NCBI RefSeq assembly: GCF_031460495.1
Contig: NZ_JAVKTS010000003.1
Location: forward strand, 372,001 to 436,000
Direction: 5' to 3'
DNA: 64,000 nt
Origin: Tissierella sp.
Lineage (GTDB): Bacteria > Bacillota > Clostridia > Tissierellales > Tissierellaceae
Part shown: positions 56,185 through 64,000 of the stretch, one piece after another
Position numbering within the stretch: the first letter of the stretch is position 1
Layout: every line of letters begins with the position of its first letter
Notes under the pieces: generated by a model
Database searches by the model: none
What the model was told of the DNA's origin: nothing
The model's input: only the letters and a program-made list of their open reading frames with translations
Program-made: the position numbers and the translations under genes

Positions 56185-57905
56185 TCTCCAATCACTCCTT
56201 TCTGCTGTGACTCATATATTTCTTTATAGATTGGAGATTCTTGCATCAGTTCATCATGAGAACCCATGGATTCTATATTTCCTTCATGCATAACAATTAT
56301 CCTATCTGCCTGCTGTATTGATGAAATTCGTTGAGCTATTATAATAGTAGTAACATCAGGTAGATCCTGTTTAAATACTTTTTGAATCTTGGCATCTGTA
56401 GTCATATCTACAGCACTTGTAGAGTCATCCAATATAATTGCTTTTGGTGACTTCATTAGAGCTCGGGCAATAGAAAGTCTTTGCTTTTGTCCACCAGAGT
56501 AGTTATCACCGTTCTGTTCTACAATATGATCCAATCCATCCTCGTAGGTAGATACAAATTCCCAGGCCTGTGCATGTTTTAATGCCTCTATTATCTCTTC
56601 GTCAGTTGCATTCTCGTTACCCCACTTCATGTTGCTTCTTAAAGTACCTGAGAATAAGGTATTCTTTTGTAATACAAAGGCTACCTTATCACGAAGTAGT
56701 TCTATATCGTAATCTCTTACATCTACTCCTCCTACCTTTACAGAGCCTCCAGTTACATCATAAAGTCTAGCTATTAGCTGAACCAATGTGGATTTTGAAG
56801 AACCCGTTGAACCTATAATGCCTAAAGTCTCCCCAGAATTAATACTAAAGTTTACATTCTTAAGAGTATGTTCAGAACTACCTGGATATATAAAACTAAC
56901 ATTTTCAAAGGATATTTTTCCATCCTTCATTTCATTAATTGGGTTTGATATTTCCTTTATCTCAGATTCAGTATTTACAACTTCTAAAATTCTTGATATA
57001 GAAGCAGAACCACGTAAAAGATTCATAAAGTACATTGATATCATCATCAATGACATAAGAACCTGAGTAATATATGTTACAAAGGATATAAGAGCTCCTC
57101 CACTCATACTTCCCACTGTAATTTGCTTACCTCCAAACCACAATACTGCAATTATTGTAGCATAAACAATCAAATTAAATACAGGCATCAAGAATATTAT
57201 ATATGAAATAGCTTTTAGAGCTGTATTCATTAAATCATCATTTTTTTCTTTAAATTTAGCTTCTTCAAAATCTTGTCTGTTAAAAGACTTAACAACCCTC
57301 ATATTTGTTAAGTTTTCCTGAATTACTCCATTTACTTTGTCTACATGAGTTTGAAGTTTTATGAAAAGCGGTCTTGCCTTGCTTAATGCAATGGTTATTG
57401 CTATAGCTAAAACAGGCAATGATATTAGAAATACCCTAGCCAAGGATGCATTTATACTAAATGCCATAATAAGTGCAAAAATCATCATAGATGGGGCCCT
57501 AATAGCCATTCTAAGGCTCATCATAGTTACCTGTCCTACGGTATTACAGTCATTTGTAAGCCGTGTAATTAATGATGATACTGTAAAAGTATCTAGATTT
57601 GCAAAAGAAAAACTCTGAATCTTTCCAAATACCTTTTGTCTTATTTCAGCAGCAAATCCATACCCAGCACTTGCACCGAAAAAAGAGCTAGAAACTCCGA
57701 AAAACATAGCAAAAAGTGCTACTAATATCATCACAATTCCAGTTTTTATAATATAGTCTATGTCTTGATTTGCAATACCTACATCTACGATTCTAGACAT
57801 AAGATATGGAATAATTACATCTCCTAATACTTCCAAGATCATAAATATTGGACTCAATACTGCAAATACAATATATTTCTTCATTAATGGTAATAATTTT
57901 CTCAA
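56181..57905 (-). CDS. ABC exporter subunit (degenerate-site half), MarR operon
   Basis: A 574-residue half-transporter with six helices. Walker A is GSTGSSKST, signature YSGGQKQR and Walker B IILDDSTSAVD, where Asp replaces the catalytic Glu, marking the degenerate half of a heterodimer. TTG start four bases after AGGAGGGG. It lies 15 bases after marR and overlaps its partner. Confidence 0.92.
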   Translation of the reverse strand: MRKLLPLMKKYIVFAVLSPIFMILEVLGDVIIPYLMSRIVDVGIANQDIDYIIKTGIVMILVALFAMFFGVSSSFFGASAGYGFAAEIRQKVFGKIQSFSFANLDTFTVSSLITRLTNDCNTVGQVTMMSLRMAIRAPSMMIFALIMAFSINASLARVFLISLPVLAIAITIALSKARPLFIKLQTHVDKVNGVIQENLTNMRVVKSFNRQDFEEAKFKEKNDDLMNTALKAISYIIFLMPVFNLIVYATIIAVLWFGGKQITVGSMSGGALISFVTYITQVLMSLMMISMYFMNLLRGSASISRILEVVNTESEIKEISNPINEMKDGKISFENVSFIYPGSSEHTLKNVNFSINSGETLGIIGSTGSSKSTLVQLIARLYDVTGGSVKVGGVDVRDYDIELLRDKVAFVLQKNTLFSGTLRSNMKWGNENATDEEIIEALKHAQAWEFVSTYEDGLDHIVEQNGDNYSGGQKQRLSIARALMKSPKAIILDDSTSAVDMTTDAKIQKVFKQDLPDVTTIIIAQRISSIQQADRIIVMHEGNIESMGSHDELMQESPIYKEIYESQQKGVIGE

Positions 57906-57920
57906 TATACCCCTCCTATT

Positions 57921-58367
57921 CTAAATATTTTCTATTTCTTCATTACTTATCTTTTCTAGATTCGAATTGATTCTCTTTAAGTATTTATCGAGTTCATTTA
58001 GTTCATCATCTTTAAATCCTATAAAGATATCCTTATATACTTTAAGTATATAGCTTTCATAATCCTTGATAAAATTTTCTCCTTTTTTGGTTACTACTAA
58101 TCTGTTATATCTCATATCCGTTTGCAATGGTATTTGCTCAAGAATATTCTCTTGAATAAGTCTCTTTACCGAATGGCTCATAGCACCTTCTGTAAATCTC
58201 ATCTCCTTAGCTAGATCCTTTTGACTCTTATCCGGATATTTTTTAACCAGCATTGCTAGATGAAGTAAACCAATTCTTAAATTATATTTATTTATTTTTT
58301 GTTGCATTAACTGTGCAAGCCTAGTATGAGTCTCCTTTAGCTGCATTGCCACATCTGTTTCAAACAT
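57921..58367 (-). CDS. MarR family transcriptional regulator
   Basis: A 148-residue winged-helix repressor. DKSQKDLAKEMRFTEGAMSHSVKRLIQENILEQIPLQTDMRYNRLVVTKKGENFI is the DNA-binding core; helices at both ends form the dimer. It is the first gene of the exporter operon and very likely represses it until a drug-like ligand binds. Two operator-like palindromes lie in its leader. GGAGG precedes the ATG. Confidence 0.93.
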   Translation of the reverse strand: MFETDVAMQLKETHTRLAQLMQQKINKYNLRIGLLHLAMLVKKYPDKSQKDLAKEMRFTEGAMSHSVKRLIQENILEQIPLQTDMRYNRLVVTKKGENFIKDYESYILKVYKDIFIGFKDDELNELDKYLKRINSNLEKISNEEIENI

Positions 58368-58384
58368 ATTTTACCTCCAATCAC

Positions 58385-58447
58385 TTTAGCGCTAAACTGT
58401 TTTCTGTACAATACTTTAATACTAAACTATTTCTTAGCATTTGTCAA
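58385..58447 (-). promoter_or_regulatory. marR promoter with two phased MarR operators
   Basis: On the minus strand TTGACA (58442-58447), a 17-base spacer and TAGTAT (58419-58424) form the promoter. TTTAATACTAAA (58415-58426) covers the -10 box and TTTAGCGCTAAA (58385-58396) lies in the leader, exactly 30 bases apart and sharing the flanks CTTTA..CTAAACT. Autorepression is the likely reading. Confidence 0.75.
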
Positions 58448-58482
58448 TATAAATTTACTATAGTTACCTCTTTTCAAAGACT

Positions 58483-58517
58483 AAAAAATCTTGATATTTT
58501 ATCTATCAAGATTTTTT
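58483..58517 (-). terminator. Terminator of the YeiH family gene
   Basis: A perfect 14-bp stem aaaaaatcttgata / tatcaagatttttt with a 7-base loop and T-run follows the gene on the minus strand. Confidence 0.85.
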
Positions 58518-58565
58518 AAGATTATTTTTCAATTGTTGGTAGTCTATTTATTATCCCATCTTTGC

Positions 58566-59582
58566 CTAAAATCTTCCTGTTGCTATCTGAACACCTATGG
58601 ATACAAAAACTACTAGAGTATCTACAATAAATCCCAGAATCATTGGCTTAAACCCAATATCTTTGATATCTCCGAAACTTGTTTTAAGGCCAATAGCTGA
58701 TAAAGCCATTACCATGGAGAATTTTGAGGTTTTTGAAAGAGCAGGTATTAGAGTATTAGGTATAATACCTGTACTTCGAAGTGCTACAACAACAAGAAAC
58801 AAAATAATAAAGTAAGGGAAAATTTTCTTGAAGTTAACAGATGTACGCCCATGCACACCATTTGATTTTGCTTCTAATCTTTCTGTTATAATAGAGAATA
58901 TTAATACATATGGAATTATAAACAATGTTCTTGTGAGTTTTACTATAACTGCTGTATTTCCTGCAAGTTCAGAAAAAGCATAGCCTGCTGCTACAACTGA
59001 TGATGTATCATTAACAGCAGTGCCTGTCCACAAACCATATCCCATACTAGACATACCAAGGGCAATACCAATCCATGGAAATACGACAACTGTAAGAACA
59101 TCAAATATAAATGTTGATGAAATTGCATATGCTACATCTTCATCTTTTGCTTTAATAACGGGTCCTACTGCTGCCACAGCAGAACCACCACATATTGCTG
59201 TACTGACTGCCAATAGATTTGTAAGTTTCCAGTTCATCCCGAACATTTTACCTATTAAGTTTCCCGCACCAAATGCAGTTGCCATAGTAAAGATCATTAC
59301 AAAAAGTGAGTATTTCCCTACACTTAAAACTTCAGAAAAATTCATATTAACACCCATAAGTATAATACCAATACGAAGAACAATCTTTCCTGTATAACTT
59401 ACTCCTGCATTGAATTGCTTATATTTATTTAATATGGGATTCAATGCCATACCAACTAGAAGAGCCATAACAGTTGCCCCTATAATATCACCTGGAATTA
59501 GGCTACTCAAAAACATTGCAACAATTGCAACACAAGCACTAAGTAGCAATCCAGGTGCTATGTTGTATAATTTTTTAAACAT
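58566..59582 (-). CDS. YeiH/UPF0324 family putative sulfate exporter
   Basis: A 338-residue membrane protein with about ten hydrophobic segments. GLLLSACVAIVAMFLSSLIPG, VLRIGIILMGVNMNF, STAICGGSAVAAVGPVIKAKDEDVAYAIS and TGTAVNDTSSVVAAGYAFSELAG are the family's signatures. Members are annotated as sulfate/sulfite exporters, but direct evidence is thin. A divergent LysR gene, usual for this family, is present but decayed. GGAGGTG precedes the ATG. Confidence 0.88.
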   Translation of the reverse strand: MFKKLYNIAPGLLLSACVAIVAMFLSSLIPGDIIGATVMALLVGMALNPILNKYKQFNAGVSYTGKIVLRIGIILMGVNMNFSEVLSVGKYSLFVMIFTMATAFGAGNLIGKMFGMNWKLTNLLAVSTAICGGSAVAAVGPVIKAKDEDVAYAISSTFIFDVLTVVVFPWIGIALGMSSMGYGLWTGTAVNDTSSVVAAGYAFSELAGNTAVIVKLTRTLFIIPYVLIFSIITERLEAKSNGVHGRTSVNFKKIFPYFIILFLVVVALRSTGIIPNTLIPALSKTSKFSMVMALSAIGLKTSFGDIKDIGFKPMILGFIVDTLVVFVSIGVQIATGRF

Positions 59583-59694
59583 AATACACCTCCAAAGTTA
59601 ATAAAATACTAACTTGAATATACCACTTAACTTCGATAAAATGAAATTATAATATTTTATATTTGTATAAATTAAACTTATATAAAGGTTTCTA

Positions 59695-60003
59695 ATGTTA
59701 GATAATAGATTACAGACATTACTTACACTTTGTGGAACTTGTATACCAAAGACTGCTCAAAAATTAAACATGACACAATCCGCTGTTTCGTAGCATATCC
59801 AGTTTTTAGACAATTATTATCAGGTGGTATTGATTTCAGGGGAGGGAAAAATAGACTTCGCCTTGTTGGGGGGCCACTTTAATCAAAATCATTTTGAATT
59901 TAAACTAATATCCAATGAAATATTTATTGGTGTCTGTTCTCCTGATAGCAAGATTGGATCCAAAACCACTGATTTGGTGGAACGCCTTAGTTATTTAAAA
60001 TAA
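59695..60003 (+). pseudogene. LysR family regulator, nonsense mutation and internal deletion
   Basis: One 103-codon frame begins LDNRLQTLLTLC and QKLNMTQSAVS, the LysR helix-turn-helix. It then hits TAG at 59791-59793, where CAG (Gln) is expected before HI in the family. The same frame continues with HIQFLDNYYQVV and jumps straight to effector-domain-like EGKIDFALLGGHFNQNHFEF and IFIGVCSPDSK. About 75 residues are missing inside and the C-terminus is cut short. It lies divergent from the YeiH gene, as intact yeiH regulators do. Confidence 0.85.
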
Positions 60004-60004
60004 A

Positions 60005-60050
60005 AAATGAGCTGATACACCATTACATGTACCACCCATTTTTTTATCTA
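60005..60050 (-). terminator. Terminator of the NAD kinase-like gene
   Basis: On the minus strand TGGTACA pairs with TGTATCA inside an outer ATGGG/CTCAT stem, followed by TTTTTTATTTT. The stem is imperfect. Confidence 0.6.
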
Positions 60051-60053
60051 CTA

Positions 60054-61172
60054 TTATAGTCCTTCTACCTTCTCTATTGACTCTGCATAGTAAGTTGTCA
60101 ATACCTTCATATAGCCATTGAACATACTATTCACTTCATCATCACCGGTATCAACTAACAGTGGTCTTCCTTCCAGAGAGAGAAGTTTATTCTTTGGAGC
60201 AATAATCCTTACATTATCTTTGCCTACTTTTTTAATGACCTCAGCACTTATTTGCTGATTGCCCCTTCCAAAGATGTAGCCTTGACCACCAATTACAGTT
60301 ACTACTATCTTTGCCTTCTGATCACCTATAATATCTAGGATTTTCTTTTCATTTACATCAGATGCTATTAGCTCTTTATTCTTTACAATATCTATTCCTA
60401 GCAAAGTATTAGGTAAGCCTAGCTTTTCCATAATAGGTCTAGTTGATGTACCTGAGCCTATTATATAGAATGTATCTGCTTCTTCTTCCATTTCTTCTAT
60501 AATTCTATCAGAAATTCCATCTAAAGCTTCTTCTTCTGATCCTATCCCACTAGATTTAGTGGTTTGGATAAGCTCTGGTTCTAAAGGTATTCTCATATAT
60601 CCAAACAATCTAGCTGTAACAGTACCTTCCCTAAAGGCTTCTTCATCTATATCCATTACCTCTGCTTCTTTTGTTTCTATATGTTCATCTTGTAAATATT
60701 TAAATGCTATTTGCCCTGCTGCCTTAGGATGACTTGCATATACTGCTGAGTGGATTTTAACTCCTGCAGGTATTCCTATGACTGGCACTTGAGTACCGAT
60801 TGCATTGTAAATATTTCTAGCTGTACCATCACCACCAGCAAAAAGTATTAGATCTACGCCCATCTCAACCATTATTCTTGCAGCTTCCTCTGTATCTTCA
60901 GGTCCAAAGCTAGTCTTTCCTTCCTCAAAAACTATAGGATTAAAGCCTAGGCCAATAGCCTCTTCCTCTCCCATTTTTCCTGGATAAGTGTATATTTGTA
61001 ATTCATCTTTCAGAGGCAACAATATTTCCAAGGCCTTCAGTGCTTTTCCAGGGGACTCTGGAACTGCCCCTAGGCTTCTGGCTTTTTCTAAAACTTCAGC
61101 ACCATCTGTACCCTTTAACCCTACTCTTCCACCCATACCTGCAATAGGATTAACAATTAAGCCTAATTTCAT
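60054..61172 (-). CDS. ATP-NAD kinase family protein (AcoX-like)
   Basis: A 372-residue protein with NAD-kinase-like features: N-terminal LGLIVNPIAGMGGRVGLKG, and LILFAGGDGTARNIYNAIG with the GGDGT motif. The family differs from housekeeping NadK in length and is often called AcoX-like or PF01513/PF20143. No acetoin dehydrogenase genes are nearby. It lies 12 bases after an amidohydrolase gene and probably shares its transcript. The true substrate is unknown. Confidence 0.88.
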   Translation of the reverse strand: MKLGLIVNPIAGMGGRVGLKGTDGAEVLEKARSLGAVPESPGKALKALEILLPLKDELQIYTYPGKMGEEEAIGLGFNPIVFEEGKTSFGPEDTEEAARIMVEMGVDLILFAGGDGTARNIYNAIGTQVPVIGIPAGVKIHSAVYASHPKAAGQIAFKYLQDEHIETKEAEVMDIDEEAFREGTVTARLFGYMRIPLEPELIQTTKSSGIGSEEEALDGISDRIIEEMEEEADTFYIIGSGTSTRPIMEKLGLPNTLLGIDIVKNKELIASDVNEKKILDIIGDQKAKIVVTVIGGQGYIFGRGNQQISAEVIKKVGKDNVRIIAPKNKLLSLEGRPLLVDTGDDEVNSMFNGYMKVLTTYYAESIEKVEGL

Positions 61173-61184
61173 GAAAACACCTCA

Positions 61185-62342
61185 CTATCTTTTATAGGCA
61201 ACCTTTCCATCAATTATTGTTACATAAGTTTTAGCATCCACATCTTTTAGTGGATTGCCATCAAATATTACGATATCTGCATCTTTCCCTACTTCTATAC
61301 TACCTATTCTATCTTGTAATCCAACTATTTCAGCTGCATTTATTGTAATAGCCTTCAATGCGTCCATTTCAGGAAGCCCAGCACTGTGAGCTAATCCTGC
61401 ACATAGAGATAGATGTTGTAGCGGAATTACTGGAGAGTCTGTAATTATTGCTATTTTAACTCCAGCTTCATTCAATACTCTTGGAGTATCAAAGGATTTA
61501 TTCTGTAATTCAAATTTAGATCTATTTCCAAATGTTGGTCCTACTAAGGCAGCTTTACCTTCTTGAACCAATTGGTCAGCAATTAAATGTCCTTCTGTAC
61601 AATGGTCTAAGGTTATATCAAGGTCAAATTCCTTAGCGATTCTTAAAGCTGTAAATATATCATCTGCCCTATGAGCATGAGCTTTCAATGGAATTTCCTT
61701 TTTAAGTACAGGTATCATTGCTTCCATTTTCATATCATAATCAGGCATTTTTGAAGCATCTTCTGCTCTTTCCTTCTTTTCTAAATAAGTCTTTGCCTTA
61801 AATAATGTATCTCTAAGGATTGAAGCAGTAGCCATTCTTGTCATAGGTGATTTCTTTTGAGCATCATATACTCTCTTTGGATTTTCTCCAAAGGCAATTT
61901 TCATAGCAACAGGATCTTTTATAATCATATCGTCTACTCTATTTCCATAGGTCTTTATAGCTACAAAAGTTCCGCCTATTACATTTGCACTACCAGGTCC
62001 TGTTACAGCTGTAGTTACTCCACCCTGATATGCTTCTTCAAAGGAAATATCCATTGGGTTTATAGCGTCAATAGCTCTTAATTGAGGAGTAACAGGATCT
62101 GTCATTTCATTTCCATCACTACCTTCAAATCCTATGCCTTCTTCCCACATACCTAGATGACAATGAGCATCAATAAATCCAGGAGTCACCATTCTACCTT
62201 CTGCATCTATTACCTTTGCATCAAGTGGCGCTATAATATCTTTTCCTACTTCTACTATTTTACCCTCTTTTATTAAGATTGAACCATTCTCAATTACTTC
62301 TCCTGCCATAGTGTATATTCTTCCGTTTTTAATGAATATCAT
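61185..62342 (-). CDS. Amidohydrolase (imidazolonepropionase-like)
   Basis: A 385-residue metal-dependent hydrolase. Metal ligands are visible: HCHLG (HxH) near residue 60, KAHAHRADD, LDHCTEGH and catalytic Asp in ITDSPVIP. The N- and C-terminal beta domains (GRIYTMAGEVIENGSILIKEG and GSIEVGKDADIVIFDGNPL) are typical of imidazolonepropionase-like amidohydrolases. It lacks a signal peptide, so it is cytoplasmic. It is upstream of and coupled to the ATP-NAD kinase-like gene. Substrate unknown. Confidence 0.9.
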   Translation of the reverse strand: MIFIKNGRIYTMAGEVIENGSILIKEGKIVEVGKDIIAPLDAKVIDAEGRMVTPGFIDAHCHLGMWEEGIGFEGSDGNEMTDPVTPQLRAIDAINPMDISFEEAYQGGVTTAVTGPGSANVIGGTFVAIKTYGNRVDDMIIKDPVAMKIAFGENPKRVYDAQKKSPMTRMATASILRDTLFKAKTYLEKKERAEDASKMPDYDMKMEAMIPVLKKEIPLKAHAHRADDIFTALRIAKEFDLDITLDHCTEGHLIADQLVQEGKAALVGPTFGNRSKFELQNKSFDTPRVLNEAGVKIAIITDSPVIPLQHLSLCAGLAHSAGLPEMDALKAITINAAEIVGLQDRIGSIEVGKDADIVIFDGNPLKDVDAKTYVTIIDGKVAYKR

Positions 62343-62415
62343 TTAATAGCCTCCTTTTATTTCGTTACTCTAAACAATATTATATAATTTATTTTACAAT
62401 TCATCAACTAGTTAT

Positions 62416-64000
62416 TTAAATACCCTTCATAGTTAAGGAAATTCTGCCTTTTTCAAGATTTACTTCTAGTATCTTTACTTTAACAATATCTCCAACCTTA
62501 ACTACATCTTTTGGATGTTTTACAAATTTTTCTGAAAGGTGAGATATATGAACTAAGCCATCTTCTTTAACTCCTATATCTACAAAGGCACCAAAGTCTA
62601 CTACATTCCTTATGGTACCATTTAATACCATCTCTGGCTGTAAATCTTCTATCTTAAGTACATCTTGTCTTAAAATAGGCTTTGGCATCTCGTCTCTAGG
62701 GTCTCTCCCAGGTTTCTCCAGCTCTTTGATGATATCTTGCAATGTTGGGACTCCTACATCTAATTCATCAGATATTTTTTCCATATCTACTGTAGTATAA
62801 TCCATTTTCAATAATTTTTCTGCAACCTCATAGGACTCGGGATGAACTCCAGTATTATCTAAAGGATTATTCCCACCTGGAATACGCAAAAATCCTGCAC
62901 ATTGGATATAAGTCTTTTCTCCAAGACCCTTTACCTTAAGTAATTCTTTCCTATTTGCAAACTTACCCTTTTCTTCCCTAGCACTGATTATACTATTTGC
63001 AACCTTTGTAGATATTCCCGACACATATTTCAACAATGATGGAGATGCAGTATTTAAATCTACTCCCACAGTATTTACACAATCCTCTACTACTCCTGTA
63101 AGGGCTTCATCTAGCTTTCCTTGGTTTAAATCATGTTGGTATTGACCTACACCAATATGTCTTGGTTCTATCTTTACAAGCTCCGCCAGAGGGTCCTGAA
63201 GCCTTCTTCCAATGGATACTGCTCCTCTTATGGTAACATCTAAATCTGGAAATTCTTTTATACCTACTTCTGACGCAGAATAAATAGATGCTCCTGATTC
63301 ACTTACGATTATATAGGATATTTCCTTATCTATTTCCTTTAGCATTTCAGCTACTACCATTTCAGTTTCTCTAGAAGCTGTACCATTTCCAATGGAGATT
63401 ATATTCACATCATATTTATTGATAAATTCCTTTAATTTGACTTTTGTTGCTTCCACCTTATTTTGAGGTTCTGTAGGATATACTGTTGTATAATCTAGTA
63501 CCTTTCCTGTTTCATCCACAACAGCTACTTTACATCCTGTTCTAAAACCTGGATCTATTGCCATTACATTTTTACCTTTAATAGGTGGTTGCATAAGCAA
63601 TGGATTTAAATTAATAGCAAAAACCTTAATAGCCTCTTCTTCAGCTCTTTCTGTTAAATTATTTCTTACTTCCCTCTCTATGGAAGGAAATAAAAGTCTC
63701 TTATAGCTGTCCTCAACTGATTTTTCAAGATAGAATGCAGTAAAATGATTTTTATCTTTTATTAGCCTATATCCTAATCTATTGACGATTTCTTCATCTT
63801 GTACATCAAAGGATACCTTTAATTTCTTATCCTTCTCTCCACGATTTATTGCCAAGACTCTATGATTTGCTATGGTCTTTATTGGCTCCTTGTAATCATA
63901 GTACATCTCATATACTGTTTTTTCTTCTTTATCTACTGCCACTACAAGGATAATTCCTTTATCAAAAACAATCTTTCTGGCCATATCCCTATTATCTGGG
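62416..64000 (-). CDS. tex: Tex-like transcription accessory protein, 5' end outside window
   Basis: A nucleic-acid-binding protein. The frame is open to the window edge: codons before the ATG at 63984 read PDNRD, continuous with the usual Tex sequence, so the true start lies beyond base 64000. Complete Tex is about 715 residues; about 525 are seen. The YqgF/RNase-H-like domain (AIDPGFRTGCKVAVVDETG), helix-hairpin-helix region (CVNTVGVDLNTASPSLLKYVSGIS, LLKVKGLGEKTY) and C-terminal S1 domain (GTIRNVVDFGAFVDIGVKEDGLVHIS) are intact. Missing: the N-terminal helical domain. Confidence 0.95.
   Translation of the reverse strand, partial: PDNRDMARKIVFDKGIILVVAVDKEEKTVYEMYYDYKEPIKTIANHRVLAINRGEKDKKLKVSFDVQDEEIVNRLGYRLIKDKNHFTAFYLEKSVEDSYKRLLFPSIEREVRNNLTERAEEEAIKVFAINLNPLLMQPPIKGKNVMAIDPGFRTGCKVAVVDETGKVLDYTTVYPTEPQNKVEATKVKLKEFINKYDVNIISIGNGTASRETEMVVAEMLKEIDKEISYIIVSESGASIYSASEVGIKEFPDLDVTIRGAVSIGRRLQDPLAELVKIEPRHIGVGQYQHDLNQGKLDEALTGVVEDCVNTVGVDLNTASPSLLKYVSGISTKVANSIISAREEKGKFANRKELLKVKGLGEKTYIQCAGFLRIPGGNNPLDNTGVHPESYEVAEKLLKMDYTTVDMEKISDELDVGVPTLQDIIKELEKPGRDPRDEMPKPILRQDVLKIEDLQPEMVLNGTIRNVVDFGAFVDIGVKEDGLVHISHLSEKFVKHPKDVVKVGDIVKVKILEVNLEKGRISLTMKGI

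Overview
The window is AT-rich with Shine-Dalgarno-led genes, many TTG/GTG starts and intrinsic terminators. It carries CIRCE-controlled groESL, Rex, an FMN riboswitch, an AgrB/AgrC/AgrD system and a CdaS-type diadenylate cyclase. Together these point to a spore-forming anaerobic Clostridia/Tissierellia-type Firmicute. Electron-bifurcating Etf genes and a class I hybrid-cluster protein fit an anaerobe. Most genes lie on the minus strand. I found no transposase, prophage, CRISPR array, rRNA or tRNA.

Layout. 0-2.6 kb: guaB then a guaA that encodes only the ATP-pyrophosphatase half of GMP synthetase. 2.6-5.2 kb: an agr-type quorum-sensing cassette in the order agrB-agrC-agrD. Its 42-codon peptide gene is short enough to be missed by a length cutoff, and four 10-bp phased repeats lie upstream of its promoter. 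5.2-7.6 kb: a CobW-type GTPase, a thioredoxin-like protein and an unknown membrane protein. 7.7-13.4 kb: a complete five-gene oligopeptide/dipeptide ABC importer. 13.6-16.4 kb: an ECF sigma factor, anti-sigma factor and two envelope proteins. 16.5-20.5 kb: a YiiX-like peptidase, flotillin, an Sm-like protein, a frameshifted polysaccharide deacetylase and small genes. 20.7-23.1 kb: a YmaF relic and groES-groEL. 23.1-29.4 kb: a DUF554 protein, a DUF3160 lipoprotein with an FG-GAP partner, OGG glycosylase and glutamate dehydrogenase. 29.5-33.6 kb: acyl-CoA dehydrogenase-EtfB-EtfA(ferredoxin) and rex. 33.7-41 kb: an ABC-F protein, a DnaA-box-like cluster, the tsaE-tsaB-rimI-tsaD operon and recQ. 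41-47.8 kb: riboswitch-controlled ribU, a secreted zinc phospholipase C fusion, hcp and cdaS. 47.8-58.4 kb: two heterodimeric ABC exporters, an MFS pump, an unknown lipoprotein, and a MarR regulator with two phased operators. 58.5-64 kb: a YeiH family permease with a ruined divergent LysR gene, an ATP-NAD kinase-like protein, an amidohydrolase, and the 3' part of tex running off the window.

How they work together. The agr cassette makes, exports and senses a cyclic peptide but lacks a local response regulator. MarR probably represses its own exporter operon through an operator on its -10 box. Rex probably links NADH/NAD ratio to the acyl-CoA dehydrogenase/Etf operon. Three genes are decayed (YibQ-like deacetylase, YmaF, LysR), so the region has lost functions recently. 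The most interesting items are the rearranged agr cassette with its phased repeats, a 49-codon ORF ending in a GroEL-like Gly/Met tail, the DnaA-box-like cluster away from any dnaA gene, and the phospholipase C fused to copper-amine-oxidase-N-like domains.
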